The notes under the pieces were generated by a model. The model did not search any database. It saw only the letters and a list, made by a program, of their open reading frames with translations, and was not told where the DNA came from. The position numbers and the translations under genes were made by a program. Shown in pieces: positions 1 through 12,547 of a stretch of 64,000 nucleotides of DNA; positions within the stretch are counted from its first letter, which is position 1, and every line of letters begins with the position of its first letter. This DNA comes from Polyporus tsugae (taxonomy: Eukaryota; Basidiomycota; Agaricomycetes; Polyporales; Polyporaceae): the NCBI GenBank assembly GCA_024305745.1, contig JAHRBS010000005.1, positions 310,001-374,000 on the forward strand, given 5' to 3'.

Positions 1-2549
1 GGTCGCGGCGTTCAAGCTACGGTCTTTTGTGGCGACACCAGTCTTCGTTTGGCAGAAGCCTCGCAAGTTATGGCGATGGTTCGTCCCGTCCTCTCACGTT
101 GCCGTCCTTGCCCGCGCATCGGAGGCAACACGTACACGTACAGAGCGCGTTCGTTAGGAAAAAGAACGCGCGAAGGCAATATGAGCCCATCGCATGCCGC
201 ACGGACACAATAAGCGTCCACGGGGTGCATATCAGGGCAATCTGCCCTGCGTTGCCGTAAAGACTGCTGTAGAAATAGTATGGATACATTTACCATCCGT
301 TGCCACAGCTATTAACAAGCCCATCACAGGACTGTCTTAAAGTGTTGCACTTACTGCGAAGGGTATGCATTCTTCCTCCACAAAGAGACATTACAGTTGT
401 TGCGGCAAAGGATGGTACAGGTATTCATTATTTACCGTATTCTCTCCAGTGCTCTGGGCGAAGCTTCCTGATTTACATCTAGTGGTCTTGGCACGAAAAA
501 GAACTGATCCATTCGTCGGAAGAGCACCCCTGCGCGGCAACTTGCGCTTCAAGCTTAAGATCAGCCCCGATTGCGTTCTTCGCGTTCGGGTCCTGCGAGG
601 GAGCGCGAGAAGTTTGCAGGGAAGCATCACAGGAAACAAGCGTCCGACCACACGAAGGTTCCGCAGGCCGCGCTCCGCCCTAAAGGCTGCGTACATCGGT
701 GGCGGCGGAGAGTCGCGTTTAACGCAACCAGGCGCGTCGGGATGGGCCAACCAGCGACGCATGCGCCGACCGTCGAATGGTGGGTGGACCAATAGAGCTG
801 TGCAGTGCAAGCGTAGCCGACGCCGCACTGCTCGGAGTCCGGAATGCGAGTAGAGCGGGAAACTCCCGATGCGCCCCAGCACAAGAAATGGAATTCGGCG
901 TTCTAACTCCACGGCGCAGAGCGCTGGGCGAATGAGCCTAAAGTTTAGCTCATCGCCCCCCATTGGACAAGGACCACTCACGACAGGTGCGCTTCTGCTT
1001 TGTGGCGGGCGTGCCGTAAGTTCACCAATCCTGCGCCCATGTCGCCCCCCGTAACGTTATGACCAACGTCCACGGAGCGGCTGTTAAACCATCTCAGCTG
1101 TTGCGCTAGAGCGAGGCGACGAGGTGGGGCGGTCTGATAGGCCACTACTGACGTTCGCATTATCATCAGGGCGACCGTGGTGGGATAATGGGGCAAAAAT
1201 ATGCGCATCTACGTATTGGAACAATCCTCTAGAAGTGAAGAAGCTGATTGTCCGTCGGTACAACGCCGCGAATGTAGGTCCGGCTGATGTTTGGGACACG
1301 CTCGTTAGCACAAAAGATGGCCACCGCATGGACGATTTCATGTCAGTACTCAACGCAACCTTGAAGCCATTCATCGCCTGAGCAGAAGTGAGTTTCTCAT
1401 CGGAATGCGAAGCCCTATCGCGGACGACGTGGATGACTGCTGATTCACCGCCTTCCATGGATCGTCTCGCCATAGGGTGCCCTGCAGTGTGCCACTGGAA
1501 TCGATGGAGGGGGTTGTCTGACCACTTTCTCCAATATGATTCAGCCTCGCACAGCGGGCATTAGCAATCCTGTCCGGCAGCAGAGCAAGATACGCGCGGT
1601 GGAGGCTTGTGAACGGAGGTAGATCGTGTGGTATGCCGTGGGGGCGGCGCACTAAGCCAATTCGCAGTCAACTCTCGACGGACGTGAGAGAGAGAGAGAG
1701 GCACAAGCACACCGGCGTCCTTCATATCGCATCTTCTGCACAATTGGAGTTTCTGAGGAGGCTTCTCCGTCTTACGGGATGCTTACCGGCAGCCTGAATT
1801 CGGCCGCGGACTTCTCCCCATCCCTCTCGTAATGCGCACCCTGTTTGTTGGCGGGGGAAGGCAGCGACCGGATGGCGAAAAGGCAAAAGAGCGGTTGTTC
1901 TTGACTAGCCAGGAACCGACACGCACGATGCGCTCCCATCCTCGCGCCCGCCGCTCACTATGAACGGTGATGCATGCGATGTACAGGGACCCTGTCAAAG
2001 CCAAGGCAGTTAATCGTCGATGGCGCCGCGGAGTCATCGAAGGATGGACACAGCAAGCTCACCTCGGTAAAATGGGCCATTCGCGCAACGAACAAATGTC
2101 AGAGGGGACCCGAGGGCCGCCGCCGCCCCGAGGCTGCGCGCCGCCAACCCACGATTGTCGCCTCGGGGAGGACGTCTTCGGGCTGTGATGCATAATAATA
2201 TGTGATCGACACTGGCTGAATGTTGATAAAGAGAAAATCAGGGCGTGTGGATTGAATGCTTCCACAGGAGATGGCCGAAAACAATGGCCACTGATGAGAA
2301 GGAGACGAGAAGGACGATGAGAATGCTTTCGAAGTGCCAGACTCGGTGGCACTGGTACGCAATTGAGTTGTGGCCGCCCGCTTTCATCGCCGGACCAGCC
2401 TCCGAGCTTGCCCGGGCAGACGGATCAGTATCGTGAGACTCCGAGTACAAATCATGCGATTGGCTGAACACGTGCTCCCACTTTTCGACAGCTTCAGCCA
2501 CCACCTACGGCGACTCCTGCGACGGCTCTGGTCCTCTCTTTGCGCAAAA
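1..2549. other. long stretch without a convincing gene
   Basis: No recognisable protein was found on either strand. Open frames here are short, overlap each other and have odd composition. The only one that reads slightly like protein is the + frame at 1124-1381, whose last ~40 codons could be the tail of an unrecognised gene; this is weak. A short GA microsatellite lies at about 1686-1701. The last bases before 2550 are the promoter side of the FCF1 gene. Confidence 0.5.
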
Positions 2550-3443
2550 ATGGTGAGTTATTGGCATGAAAGCAATTTGAGGCGTTGGGTATAACGTATT
2601 TTCAGGTGAAGGCAAAAAAGACCCGCAAATTCGCCGCGGTGAAGCGGATGCTCAACCCGAAGGACATCCGCTTGTGCGTCCATCCTACTGCTTCCATCCG
2701 ACCGTGTCACCCATCAGAACCCGTTTGATAGGAAGGAAAACCAGGTCAAGCAGAAGCAAAAGGAGGAGGCTGAGAAAGAGAAGCTAGTCAAGAGAGCGTA
2801 CGTCTCAGTTGCTTCATGACCTGACGGCCAACGCTCACCAGATGAGAACTCCAGTCCCCAAGTGTCCTCCTCCCTCTTCCTGCAACACAACACCGCTCTC
2901 GTGCCACCATACCGCGTCCTCATCGATACCAACTTCATCAATTTTAGTCTCCAAAACAAGCTGGAGCTCATCAGCGGCATGATGGACTGTTTGTACGCAA
3001 AATGTGAGTAATGGCTGTCCTACCCCCGGACCTTGCTCCCCCGTGTCCGTCCTCATGATGGCCGCCCCGCACCTCCTCCCAGGCATTCCGTGCGTCACGG
3101 ACTGCGTGATGGCGGAACTGGAGAAGCTCGGACACCGGTACCGCGTCGCCCTCAGGTGCGTCGCCTCCCTCTCCCCACTCATGCGCGTCCTCGAACAATG
3201 CCCTGACACGCGACCAGGATCGCGCGAGATCCACGGTTCGAGCGGCTGACGTGCTCGCACCCGGGCACGTACGCGGACGACTGCCTCGTCCAGCGCGCGA
3301 CGTCGCACAAGTGCTACGTCGTCGCGACGTGCGACCGCGAGCTGCGCCGGCGGATACGCAAGATTCCTGGGGTGCCGCTCATGTACATCGTCCGGCGACG
3401 GTATGCGATCGAGCGGCTGCCGGACCAGGGTGCTCCCGTATGA
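2550..3443 (+). CDS. FCF1: rRNA-processing protein FCF1/UTP24 (PIN-domain nuclease)
   Basis: FCF1/UTP24 is the nucleolar SSU-processome endonuclease that cuts the 18S rRNA precursor. Six exons can be joined cleanly: 2550-2552, 2606-2673, 2732-2797, 2855-3003, 3083-3155 and 3218-3443, giving 194 residues, the usual family size. The N terminus has the lysine-rich KAKKTRKF block. The PIN domain starts at the VLIDTNF motif, which carries its first acidic residue, followed by the conserved [11 protein letters not shown] and TYADDC blocks and the CDRELRRRI stretch, with the expected acidic residues in place. The protein ends in an ERLPDQ-type tail. The first exon is only the ATG; all splice sites are GT-AG. 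The gene looks intact and single. Identification rests on extended, ordered similarity to the family, so confidence is high. Confidence 0.95.
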
Positions 3444-4627
3444 ATATATAATATGTTGTGCTGTTGGTCGTGTTTTCTTCGCATTTATGTAGTAGGATGC
3501 TTGGTCACTGTGAGCACTCCCTCGATGGTCAGATGGCGTGCGAGTCGCTGATCTCAACTGCGTCTATTTGCAGGTATTCCAGCCTCCGTACGTACCGTCG
3601 GTAGTGCCGTCCCCCGCAGACTGAGAATGGTCTGTTATTCCCGGTGACGGCTCGATGCCTTCTCAAAGTTCTTTGACGTGAAGATGACCTCACCTGTCAG
3701 GCGAACGTGCTCCCACCCCGTCCGTATTCCGTGCGCCGAGACCTGAGGCATGAGACAACACACGCTGAATTTAGCTCCCCTCTCGCAACCGCAGCACGAT
3801 CGGGGTCGTCATGCTACTTATACTTACAGATATGCATGCCATACGACGACACCACCACCAACTATCGGCTGTGATCCGTAGCGAGGCCCGAGGAGTTGTG
3901 AACTCCATATGCATAAGCAGCTCACTGCACGCGGTCCGACGTCGCCGTAAGCATCAACAACAAAGGGCGCAGGGACGCAAGGATGCTGGGGGCTGACAAC
4001 GTCATCCCGGACCTGTGGCCTGAGGCCTGATGCGCAAGATAAGTGGTCTCCGACAACGAAGAACACGGCCCAGGGCTCTGATCCCGGATATGCTCCGTAT
4101 TCATTTCCACCTCGAATGTTCGTTGGTGCTAACGGCCCCCCCGGCTTGGGGGCACGTTCGAATTTGGAAGAACTGCACGCCGTCGCTGGGTCGCCAAGCT
4201 TCGAGTTTGAGCCCTCGCTCACGGATCTCGGGAGTTACTTAATCATTTGCGTGAGGAGCGTGCCTATATCGTCGGCCGGAGTCAATGGAGTGACTCCTGT
4301 CGTTTACTTCGTTCTTGTTTTGTCTGTGCCGCCGTCAAGATAAGCGGTTACCGTCTCGTGCAATATTCTAGCTTCAGAACCACCCCTCGGACTTGTGAGC
4401 ACCCTCAACAAATGTCAAATACAACGAGCTCATGAGGGTTGGTCTGACTCGGGAGTAACTGAAATTCTATGATGGTGGCGCGTACACAGACAAATAACGC
4501 CAAATAACGCGTCGCGTCGCGTCACTCAGACTGGCGCCGCAGCCGGACCAAGCTTCCCTGGAACCGCTGCCACGATTCGCTGCTCTCCTCTTAACCACAT
4601 CCTGCCCACCCTTGACATCCTTGAAAT
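3444..4627. other. intergenic, nothing recognised
   Basis: About 1.2 kb between the FCF1 stop and the next start. Open frames on both strands are short and do not resemble known families. It should hold the FCF1 3' end and the promoter of the 4628 gene. No clear TATA box or repeat was seen. Confidence 0.5.
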
Positions 4628-6737
4628 ATGAGCAAAAAGGACGACGACGCAATCCCCGCGGGCTACCAGTACGAATGGACCCCTAAGTCCGAGGGGACCG
4701 TCCAAGATTTTCTAGGAAAGGTGAGTCGTGCACCACATTTGTCGCAGGCCCCTTGACGTGTAATCAACCGCATATATCTATCAGTACAAGCCGTCAATGG
4801 TTCAGAATGATGGGACGAAGCCGGTGCGCCTGCGTATGACAGACTGCGTTCAGCAACTTGCTCGCGGCGGCGCAGGCAGTGCTGACTTGTCGTTTGCGTC
4901 CGCAGTGGCTGTGGGTCGCTAAGTCCGACCGCCCTTCGGAGGTCGAGGGTGCAGATGCAGCTGTTAACGAGGCCGCGGAGTATCGTACGTACACAAATGG
5001 AAAATGGGCGTGAGCGGCGGTGGTTACTGACAGGGCCAACAGTTGCCGAAGTCACGGAACGTGTGGAAAAGATCCAGGTGAGTGCTGATGGGAGGTCTTC
5101 TTGTGGATCTACCAAGTGATTGACTCGACACTTTCATCTATCGCGCGTCATCCCTTCAGAATGATGACTCCATTCCGGTGCGGGCGAACAAGAAGAAGGG
5201 TCTCAGGAGCAAGAAGGAATTGCGTGAAGAGGTGCGTTGGTGTCTCACGGCCTCCGTCGAGGCATTGCTGACGTCTCTCCCGTGTCTCAAGGTCCAGACC
5301 GAGGCCACGCAGAAACTCAAAGAGATATCTGTCAAACATGGCTATGTCTCTGGAAAATGGTATGTCGTTGTAGCGCTGCGATAGGGACGGATACGGGTAT
5401 GCCCATGGCTTTTCAACGTTACCCATGCCCCCACCCGCACGCGCACGTACCTGTGCGGGCAGGGGTACAACACCATGTATGAGATGGTTGTGAGTACGGT
5501 CACCCGACGACAAACGTACATGTACCTCGGAACAGGTGTACCGGTCCGCGTCCGTCCCTATGATCCCTGCGATAGGTTATGTATGTCTATGTGTCATGTC
5601 TCAGCTAACCGGGTGTACAGGCTCATCTTTGCCCCTCCCGACAAAGTAGACATGATTTGGAGCTCTGTCGCACGTACGTCCCCAATGCCTCTGTTCGCCG
5701 CACATGACTCACAAACTATCCGAAACAGATTCCATCGTCTCGGGTCCGCTGTCCGCCACGAGTGTCTTCCTCGCGAAAGTTGCGACCAGTCCGCAAGACG
5801 ACACACCAAATTACTCCCAACTGATCTGCGTGTACATGCCGGACGCGTACGATCAGAGCAGTGTCACGGAGGTACGAGAGCCGAACTGCCATCCGCGGCC
5901 CCCTGTCGCTCACACCGTGAGTTTTGGGCCTACAGGTCATGAAGGTGCTCCTCCGCCATCACGGCATGAACCTCATGGGAGTCAAGACGAACCTGTACAC
6001 GTCCATAGGCAATTAATTTTCGGCTCACCGTCAATATCCTCGCCGGCGCTGATCCCTCTTGGTGCCTTTATCAGGTCTGGACAGCAAGCACCCCAGCGGC
6101 GTCTCGTCGACGGTATGTCCGCCGACGGAAGCTCTCCGTCACACACACAGGAACACTGACGCATGACGGTTTGCATCGCATCTCTGTCGCAGGTCTGGAA
6201 GAACACAGCCCTAATGAAGGACAGCGAGATCAAGGTACGGACGCGCTGAGGCTGTCCCGTCCGAAAATCCGTTCGCACGGCTCACATGCATATATCATAT
6301 CACCGGTGCAGGCGCTCAAAGAGGAGTACTTTTCCGAGCTCAACGCTGCGAAGAGCGCAACGGCAGAAGAGGCTGCTGCCAAAAAGGCGGAGAGCGGGAC
6401 TGCGACCAAGGCCAAGCCGAAGCTCAAGAAGAAGGCGGGCGCCGACGATCCCTTCGCGTCTGATGACGAGGACGAGCCCAAGAAGGAGTATCAAAAACCA
6501 TCAAGCAAGACGGTTGCCAAATCCGCGTCTAAGGGGAAGAAACCAGCGCCGAAGAAGAAAGCTCCCGCTGACGACTTCGCATCAGACGAGGACGACGAAG
6601 GCGGGGAGGCGGCGCGCAAGGCGGAAGTGAAGGCGAAGAAGGCCGCTGGTGCACCAAAGACTTGGAAGCGCAAGGGGTCCGAGAGTGATTCAGAGTCCGT
6701 GGATGCGGCACCCAAGAAGAAGAGAGGACGGGCATAG
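4628..6737 (+). CDS. DUF1917 / UPF0696 (C11orf68-like) protein with a basic, acidic-patch tail
   Basis: Twelve exons join in one frame: 4628-4720, 4785-4823, 4906-4984, 5043-5077, 5160-5231, 5292-5359, 5621-5673, 5729-5871, 5936-6008, 6075-6112, 6193-6234 and 6312-6737, giving 386 residues. The middle part carries the GKWLIFAPPDKVDMIW block and a later VYMPD...VMKVL...LYTSIG run, typical of the DUF1917 family, whose fold resembles eIF4E; the cellular role is not established. The last exon encodes about 140 residues of lysine-rich, low-complexity sequence with repeated DDPFASDDED-like acidic patches and a final KKKRGRA, suggesting a nuclear protein. The intron after 6008 starts with GC instead of GT; the predicted junction keeps family-like sequence contiguous. 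The 261-bp intron at 5360-5620 is long for this genome. Family assignment is from memory of the motif order; function is unknown. Confidence 0.75.
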
Positions 6738-7349
6738 TCCAGGGCGCCGTCACAGGGCACCCTGGGATACTTTTCATTTCTTGTGTAGTCCCTCGTGTTC
6801 TATACGTTGCCGCTGTTGCTGATTATCCACTTTCTATTGCACGCTTGTTCACCGTTCTCATGGAGGTATGACAACTCCAATGGTCCCCGTAATATTTGCT
6901 CTAATCGCGAGTTGCACAGGACTCATAGTAAAACATGCTTAGGAATCGGGTTTCGCTACCTCGTCTGAGATTCCGCGAGGTTGGACCAAGAAATTGCTAA
7001 GTTTTACTGGCACTCACCTGGGCCGATCTCATTGGCTCATGCTGCGGAGGCGTTCATTTCGGATACAACGCGCTCGGCGCCGGGCTTCACCGAGCGTAGT
7101 CATGCACGGGCGACTCCTTCATTACCAGATGTGCCACAATGGGTCTGGGTACTAGCTCAGCGTTCGGTGCTCACTAGCAATGCTGGTTCTTCGCCCTGTC
7201 CCGGGATACAGGACTCGGAAGGGCATCGTGATCCATCGGCTTCACACTCATTTTGGCTCATAAGGACATGGCGCTCCTCACTTGGCCGTCCCGCCGTCGC
7301 TCTCTCACTCTTCGTTCCCACCGCTGTCGTCTCCCGCTACCTCTCCGAT

Positions 7350-8828
7350 ATGCACTCGCCTACGACGCCTCGGGCACGTTCCACCTCTAAGCTCTTCGCT
7401 GGCATATGGAGACCCTGGAGCATACCGTCGGACTGGATGTCGAATCGGAGGACGCTGTGTGGTTTACTCAACAAGGTGACGTCAAGCAACCTCTCCCGCA
7501 TCGCCGATCGCTTCGCTGCGCTGGCTACCCGCCTCGAGAGATCCGGGGATGCTGCCAGCGCGGAAGCCTGCGCACATATCCTAGTCCATCGGTGCACCAT
7601 GGACCCTATTCGGATCGGGATCTACGCGACTCTGGTGCAGAGGGCTGCGGATGATGTGGAGAGAGAGAGCCTCCGCTGGCGAAGCGTCGATCCATACCAC
7701 CTTGACGACCCGGGGACCTCTCTCCCTGCGACCGTTCGAACCGTTCTTCTGGCCAGCCTCGTCTCCGCCCTTCGCCGGTATCACGAAGGAGAACGGGATG
7801 CGCGCACCTTGGCCGGCTTCGCGGGAGAGCTCCTTGTCCTGGGCGTCCTCTCATCCGAGGACGTGCAGGACGTCGTCACCTCGCTCTTCGACGGGGTCTC
7901 AGGTACCTGCAACTCCGAGGCGCATTGCGTCATGCTCTGCAGCATGCTCCGGCCCATTATCTACTCGACGGAGGCATCCCATCTCATCGATTCGCTCTCT
8001 CTCATGGCGCAAATAGAGGGCGTTCTCAAGGAGGACATGATCTCCCTCAAGGCTCGGTACATGATGATGGTGAGTCCTCGTCCTCGCCCAGTCCCCGTTA
8101 CGAAAGTACCCGGACTCAGGTCTCTCTGGCTCCAGAGCATGTTAGACCACTGCATGTATCCCCGACCCCGGGACGCCTTTGGCTCAGATATGCCGAGGAG
8201 TGAGATATACGGATTACATGACGATGGCGCAGAACTTGAAGACGGCCCGAGACCTGCGATCAATCACTCTGCCCCATTCGCGAACGTGGATATCCGCCAC
8301 TCCGACGCCACGGTCGAGAGTTGCAAGCGGTACGCACAAACCTTCCTCACGACACGAAACATAGCAGGCGCCGAGCAGTTCTTCCACACCCTACGACCGC
8401 GGGAGTGCCATCTCCTCACAGAAGCCCTCATCTCGACGGCCATGCGGTCCGGCGACGAAGCAGATGCCATTGCCGTTGGGTCCTTCCTCTCGCTCCCCTC
8501 TGTACGTCGGGCTCACGCTGAAGACTCCGTGGCCTTCAGCAAAGTCCTCGAAGCCGAAATCGTGATGTTGGAGGATACTGTCCTGGATTGCCCTTCCGCC
8601 TACCGTGCGATGGCGAATATGCTGCATGCCGCCGACTTGCCTACGCGTCTCGTCGAGGACCTTGCCTCCCGGATCATCGTCGACAAGAATCCTGCGCGCG
8701 ACCGCTTTCTAGAAGAGTTCAATGCGCTCAACGTAGGTGCTGACGACGCACCGGAGCAGGACGACCATGGGACAGAGGACGCATCTGGCGAAGAAGGGTC
8801 TGCCTCTGATTATGCATATGCTTACTAA
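7350..8828 (+). CDS. MIF4G-domain (eIF4G-like) protein
   Basis: The open frame carries a MIF4G HEAT-repeat domain, the helical scaffold by which eIF4G-type proteins bind eIF4A and RNA. It begins at CGLLNKVTSSNLSRIA, matching the LLNKLT start of eIF4G MIF4G domains, and includes a FAGELLVLGVLSSEDV helix pair typical of the middle of the fold. An intron at 8070-8135 (66 bp, GT-AG) is a multiple of three and free of stops, so retained or removed forms both read through. The C-terminal third is an acidic, glutamate-rich end after further helices that could be an MA3-like segment. The start is uncertain: the first in-frame ATG is at 7350, but an open frame continues upstream to about 6981 without an ATG, so an upstream exon is possible. 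No eIF4E-binding motif or long N-terminal extension was seen, so this is unlikely to be the main eIF4G. Confidence 0.7.
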   Translation: MHSPTTPRARSTSKLFAGIWRPWSIPSDWMSNRRTLCGLLNKVTSSNLSRIADRFAALATRLERSGDAASAEACAHILVHRCTMDPIRIGIYATLVQRAADDVERESLRWRSVDPYHLDDPGTSLPATVRTVLLASLVSALRRYHEGERDARTLAGFAGELLVLGVLSSEDVQDVVTSLFDGVSGTCNSEAHCVMLCSMLRPIIYSTEASHLIDSLSLMAQIEGVLKEDMISLKARYMMMVSPRPRPVPVTKVPGLRSLWLQSMLDHCMYPRPRDAFGSDMPRSEIYGLHDDGAELEDGPRPAINHSAPFANVDIRHSDATVESCKRYAQTFLTTRNIAGAEQFFHTLRPRECHLLTEALISTAMRSGDEADAIAVGSFLSLPSVRRAHAEDSVAFSKVLEAEIVMLEDTVLDCPSAYRAMANMLHAADLPTRLVEDLASRIIVDKNPARDRFLEEFNALNVGADDAPEQDDHGTEDASGEEGSASDYAYAY

Positions 8829-9129
8829 ATGTCGTGTCGTGCATCGTAAGCTAGTTATTTGTCTGGGACATCTTTACTAACCGCGTATTGCGTCCGCGCG
8901 TCAGCACTTTACGATGCCTCGTACCTCTCTTTTGACGACTTGTCTTTTGGAAACCTCGCTACGCTTGTTAGAGCACCCGGTTTTGACTCCGAGCTGCGCG
9001 AAAATGTAAATATGTACCGTACCGTACAACGAACACTACGAGAAGATTCAATCAAGGCACACTGAACACTTCAACCTCGACGGCATTCACAAAAATGCAA
9101 CCAAACCGACGACCAGCTGAGTAAGGAAG
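8829..9129. other. short convergent intergenic gap
   Basis: 301 bases between the stops of the MIF4G gene (+) and the SAP-like gene (-). It should hold both 3' untranslated regions. No repeat or gene was seen. Confidence 0.5.
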
Positions 9130-11767
9130 CTAAACTACACTCGTCATCTCCATATCCTCCTCTCCAGAGTCCTCTTCAGCGATCCCGACCAAAGGCGGCG
9201 TCTTGGTGCCCTTCTCCCCACCAGCTTTGCCACCATTCTTCTTTCCTTTGCGGAAGAAAGCTTTGGGCGGGGGTGTCCTTCCTGCAGAGCCCCGAACCTT
9301 CTTCTTGACACGACCACCATCGTCGTCATCATGGCGACGCTTGGGGGTGCGAGGACTCGGAGCCGGTCCCTCTCCGCGTTGCGCGGGCTCGGAACCCTCT
9401 TCTTGTGAGCGATCAGCCTCCTTGTGCTCCGTGCGATACTTCTCTGTAGCGGCAGCGATGTCGCGAACGTTGTCCCGGTCCTCGTCCTCGCACACGCCAG
9501 GCAACCACGGCGTCCAAAGCTGCATCTCGATATCCGTCGTGCGTGCATTCGGCGGCCTGTGTCGTGAACCGTGTGTTAGACAACGTGGAACGCAGACGTG
9601 GCCACAGAGCGATACGTACAACGGGTTCTGCTCCCTCCACTCCTCCTCTTCTTCGTCGGACGTCTCGACCTCGATCTGGTTCCCCCTCTCGTCCTCCCTC
9701 AGGAGGCACGCCGTGTCCCAAATCTCCGCGTGGTCCCATTCCGGCTCGACTCGCACGTTCAGGTGCCCCAGGTACGCCCGCATGCGCTGGAAGCTCGCGC
9801 GCTCCTGGCGGAGCCGTGCGCGCAGGCGCGGCGCCGAACCGTGCAGCCTGTTGACCTCCTCGGTGATCTCGTCGAGGCCGGTCTGCGCCGCGCACTGGTG
9901 GCGAGCGAGCATGGCAAGCCGGGCGACCATGCCGTGCAGCTGCTCGTCTGTCGCGGGCATCATGCCGTCGTCTTCTTCTTCCTCCTCCCCCTCCTCCTCC
10001 TCTTCGTCTTCTGCCGCCGTCCCTGCACCCGCCTCTGCCTGCCTGTCTGGGACTCTTGCGGAAAACACTCGAGGACCGACAGCCGGGGAGCCTTCGTCAC
10101 GCCCCACAGGGTTAGTAGGCCGCGGCGGCGGAGAAGGAGGACGGAACACAGGGCTCCGGAGAGGAGCAAAAATGCCCGGGGGTGGGCCGAAAACTGCTCG
10201 GGTCAACGGGAACACCGGCGAACGGGCGGCGGAGTGCCCCGCCGCAGGCTGAGCACTGGAACCCGCAGCGGCTGGCGGCTGACCGTTGGACGTTTTCACA
10301 GCGGCCCCCGGGGAGCTGTACGGCGTCCATTCCTCTTCGTAGTCGCTCGCGGGTTCTGGGAATAGTGGCACCCCGCGGAGGCTGTCATACTCCTCGAGGG
10401 GCGTCGGAGACCGAGATCGATAGCCGGGCTCGGGGACGATTTGAACACGGCGGGGTGCGGAGGCAGAAGCTGAGGCCGACGTTCCAGGTCCAGTGGCGGC
10501 CCCAGCGGCCTTTGACACGGGGCGATGGTAAGACGGAAAGACGAAGCCCTTTGGTATCCCCGTGGAGATGCTGTAGGGGTGCGTTCCTTACGATGATGCA
10601 ACGTCAGAACCAGGGACCTTTCGCGACGACCGAATATATATATATACCTGGAGGAAAATTCGGCACGTTTGAAATTACTCCTGCGGAACCCGGGGGTGGT
10701 GAGCTCGTGGATGGGCTTGGAGGACGGCGACGATTGCGGGGTTCCTGCGGCCATGGGGCGCGACTGGCTGATGGCCTAGAGAACTCGGCGATTAATACGT
10801 GAAGTGGTAAGGAATAACACATAAGATCGGCCTTACTCGTTGAATACGCCTAGCGTCGGTGCCTTTGGTTCGGTACGCGAAGGACCAGCCTGGGGCTGGT
10901 CGAGTCTCGAAAGATGTTCTTCGAAGGATAGCAAACGTCTTTGCGACGCAACAGGTGGTGGCGACGCCGATAACCGTTGAGGCGGTGGTGCTTGGGTTCT
11001 GGGGAATCGAAATAACGTTGATGGTCTAACGGGGATCGACGCTTCAGGGGAAGCATTACGAGCTGGCGTGGAAGTGAGGTTCCGCAATTGAGAATCTTTT
11101 CTAGAAGGCTTACCACGTTCCGAGCCATCCTCATCGCCGTGTGGTCGAGTTAACCTCGACTTGCTAGTCTGTGGTTGGGGTTGAGCCCCTGGATGCCGGC
11201 GCGACTTGGAGGTTGGTGGCAGTGGACGTTTGGTCGTCAAAGCTGGTGGTGCCGGCGATGGTTGAGACAGTGGTGTATGCGTTCCAGGGAGACCGGACGA
11301 GGCGGAGGATCTATCCAAGGTCGACGCTTCGTGCGGACCACCGTGAACTGCCGTAGACTGAGATTTTGTGACTAATACTGTCTTGTGTGGTACGCACCGA
11401 GTTCAGGGCCGTCCTCATCGTCGCGTAGTCGAAGCGATCTCGACTGGTTCGGCTGTGGTTGGTTTTGAGCCGTTGAACGTCGTCCCGTTCGGGAGGTGGC
11501 GGTAGTATGGCGCGGTGAACTCCTCCGTGACCTCAAATTCAGGGTTGGCTATGGCGAAGGTTCTGAAGGTCTACTCACGATCGTTTGGAAGGCTGCTTCG
11601 CGATGAGCTGCTTGATGATCTCGTTTGACTTCAGGTTCGCTTTGATCCCGTTCGTCTGATGTAGAGAACGTCAGGGGGTAGAGATTATGCGAGACGCAAA
11701 CACCACTTACTTTGGCCAGTTTCTGGAGAGCCTTGCGGTCTAGCGCTCTGAGAGCAGTTTCATCCAT
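9130..11767 (-). CDS. large disordered protein with SAP-like N terminus (paralogue family member 1)
   Basis: Not a named gene. Exons on the minus strand are 11767-11711, 11655-11579, 11531-11398, 11347-11114, 11062-10837, 10767-10648, 10570-9620 and 9556-9130, and stay in one frame to give 741 residues. The first two exons encode a short helix-turn-helix-like unit (MDETALRALDRKALQKLAK, then a second helix) resembling a SAP DNA-binding motif. Three other genes in this window begin the same way and have the same first intron. Exons 3 and 4 carry an internal duplication: each ends in a proline/glutamine-rich stretch followed by a basic run and a DEDG motif. The rest is proline-, arginine- and glutamate-rich with an acidic block, a possible coiled coil (about 9750-9930) and a basic KKK-rich C terminus. 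The 63-bp last intron is in frame and stop-free. A nuclear, DNA-associated role is inferred only. Confidence 0.6.
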
Positions 11768-12547
11768 GATTCTGGGTGGGTCAGAGTTACAGTACTATGG
11801 CAGTAAGAATTCGACAACGTAGTCTGCAGATGGTGGTGGTTGGATGAAGGCAAGAGGATCGTCCGTAGTGCGCATGGAGGTGCAGGAATCGTGGGAACAA
11901 CTGCACGACGTACCCTATTCCGGTGAACAATAACCGAAACAAAAGTGGGCCATCGAGTGGCACAGGTCCAGGCGCTGGCTACTGCATACAAGACACATGA
12001 CACAACCTCGGGAATGGACAACGACGACTCGGACGAGTGTCTACTTGGGTATGTTCGGGACTCCCATCGCAACCGCTTCGTTTCGAATGAGACTTCTTAC
12101 CAGCATTGAATCCGAGCCTTCTGCACATCTATAGGGATACTGATGCACATGGTGATCGTCAATGGATAATTGATAGAACTGAGTGAATCTATCCCTGCTT
12201 CTTCCTATGTAAGGCCTCCCAGGAGAGTGTTCAGAAAAACGCGATTCACTGAAAAGCGGGTGTTAGTGTGGACTCTCGGACCTCCGGTTTGGCTGGCCGG
12301 TGTCGTGGATCTTGAAGAATTTCAAGCTATTCGGCGCGAGGCGTGTGGAACGAAAACTTACCTCATTACCGTCAGTAGGAACAACTCGTAGCCATGAAAC
12401 GGAATCGCCGTAGGGTAATAAGCATCTAAATGTGAGCATCGAACGATAGTAAGTAGAAAGGGTGAGCGATGATACTGAACGCCAGCACACTCATGATGCC
12501 CCCGCTCGTATCATGCACTCAGTATTTGGCTGGACTCCTTGTGTTAT
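11768..12547. other. intergenic, nothing recognised
   Basis: Upstream side of the SAP-like gene and upstream side of the tRNA-Leu. Open frames on both strands are short and unlike known proteins. Confidence 0.45.

Noticed and set aside
9203..10365. Long + strand frames (349 and 255 codons)
   Set aside because: They are antisense to the large SAP-like gene and low in complexity (serine and arginine runs).
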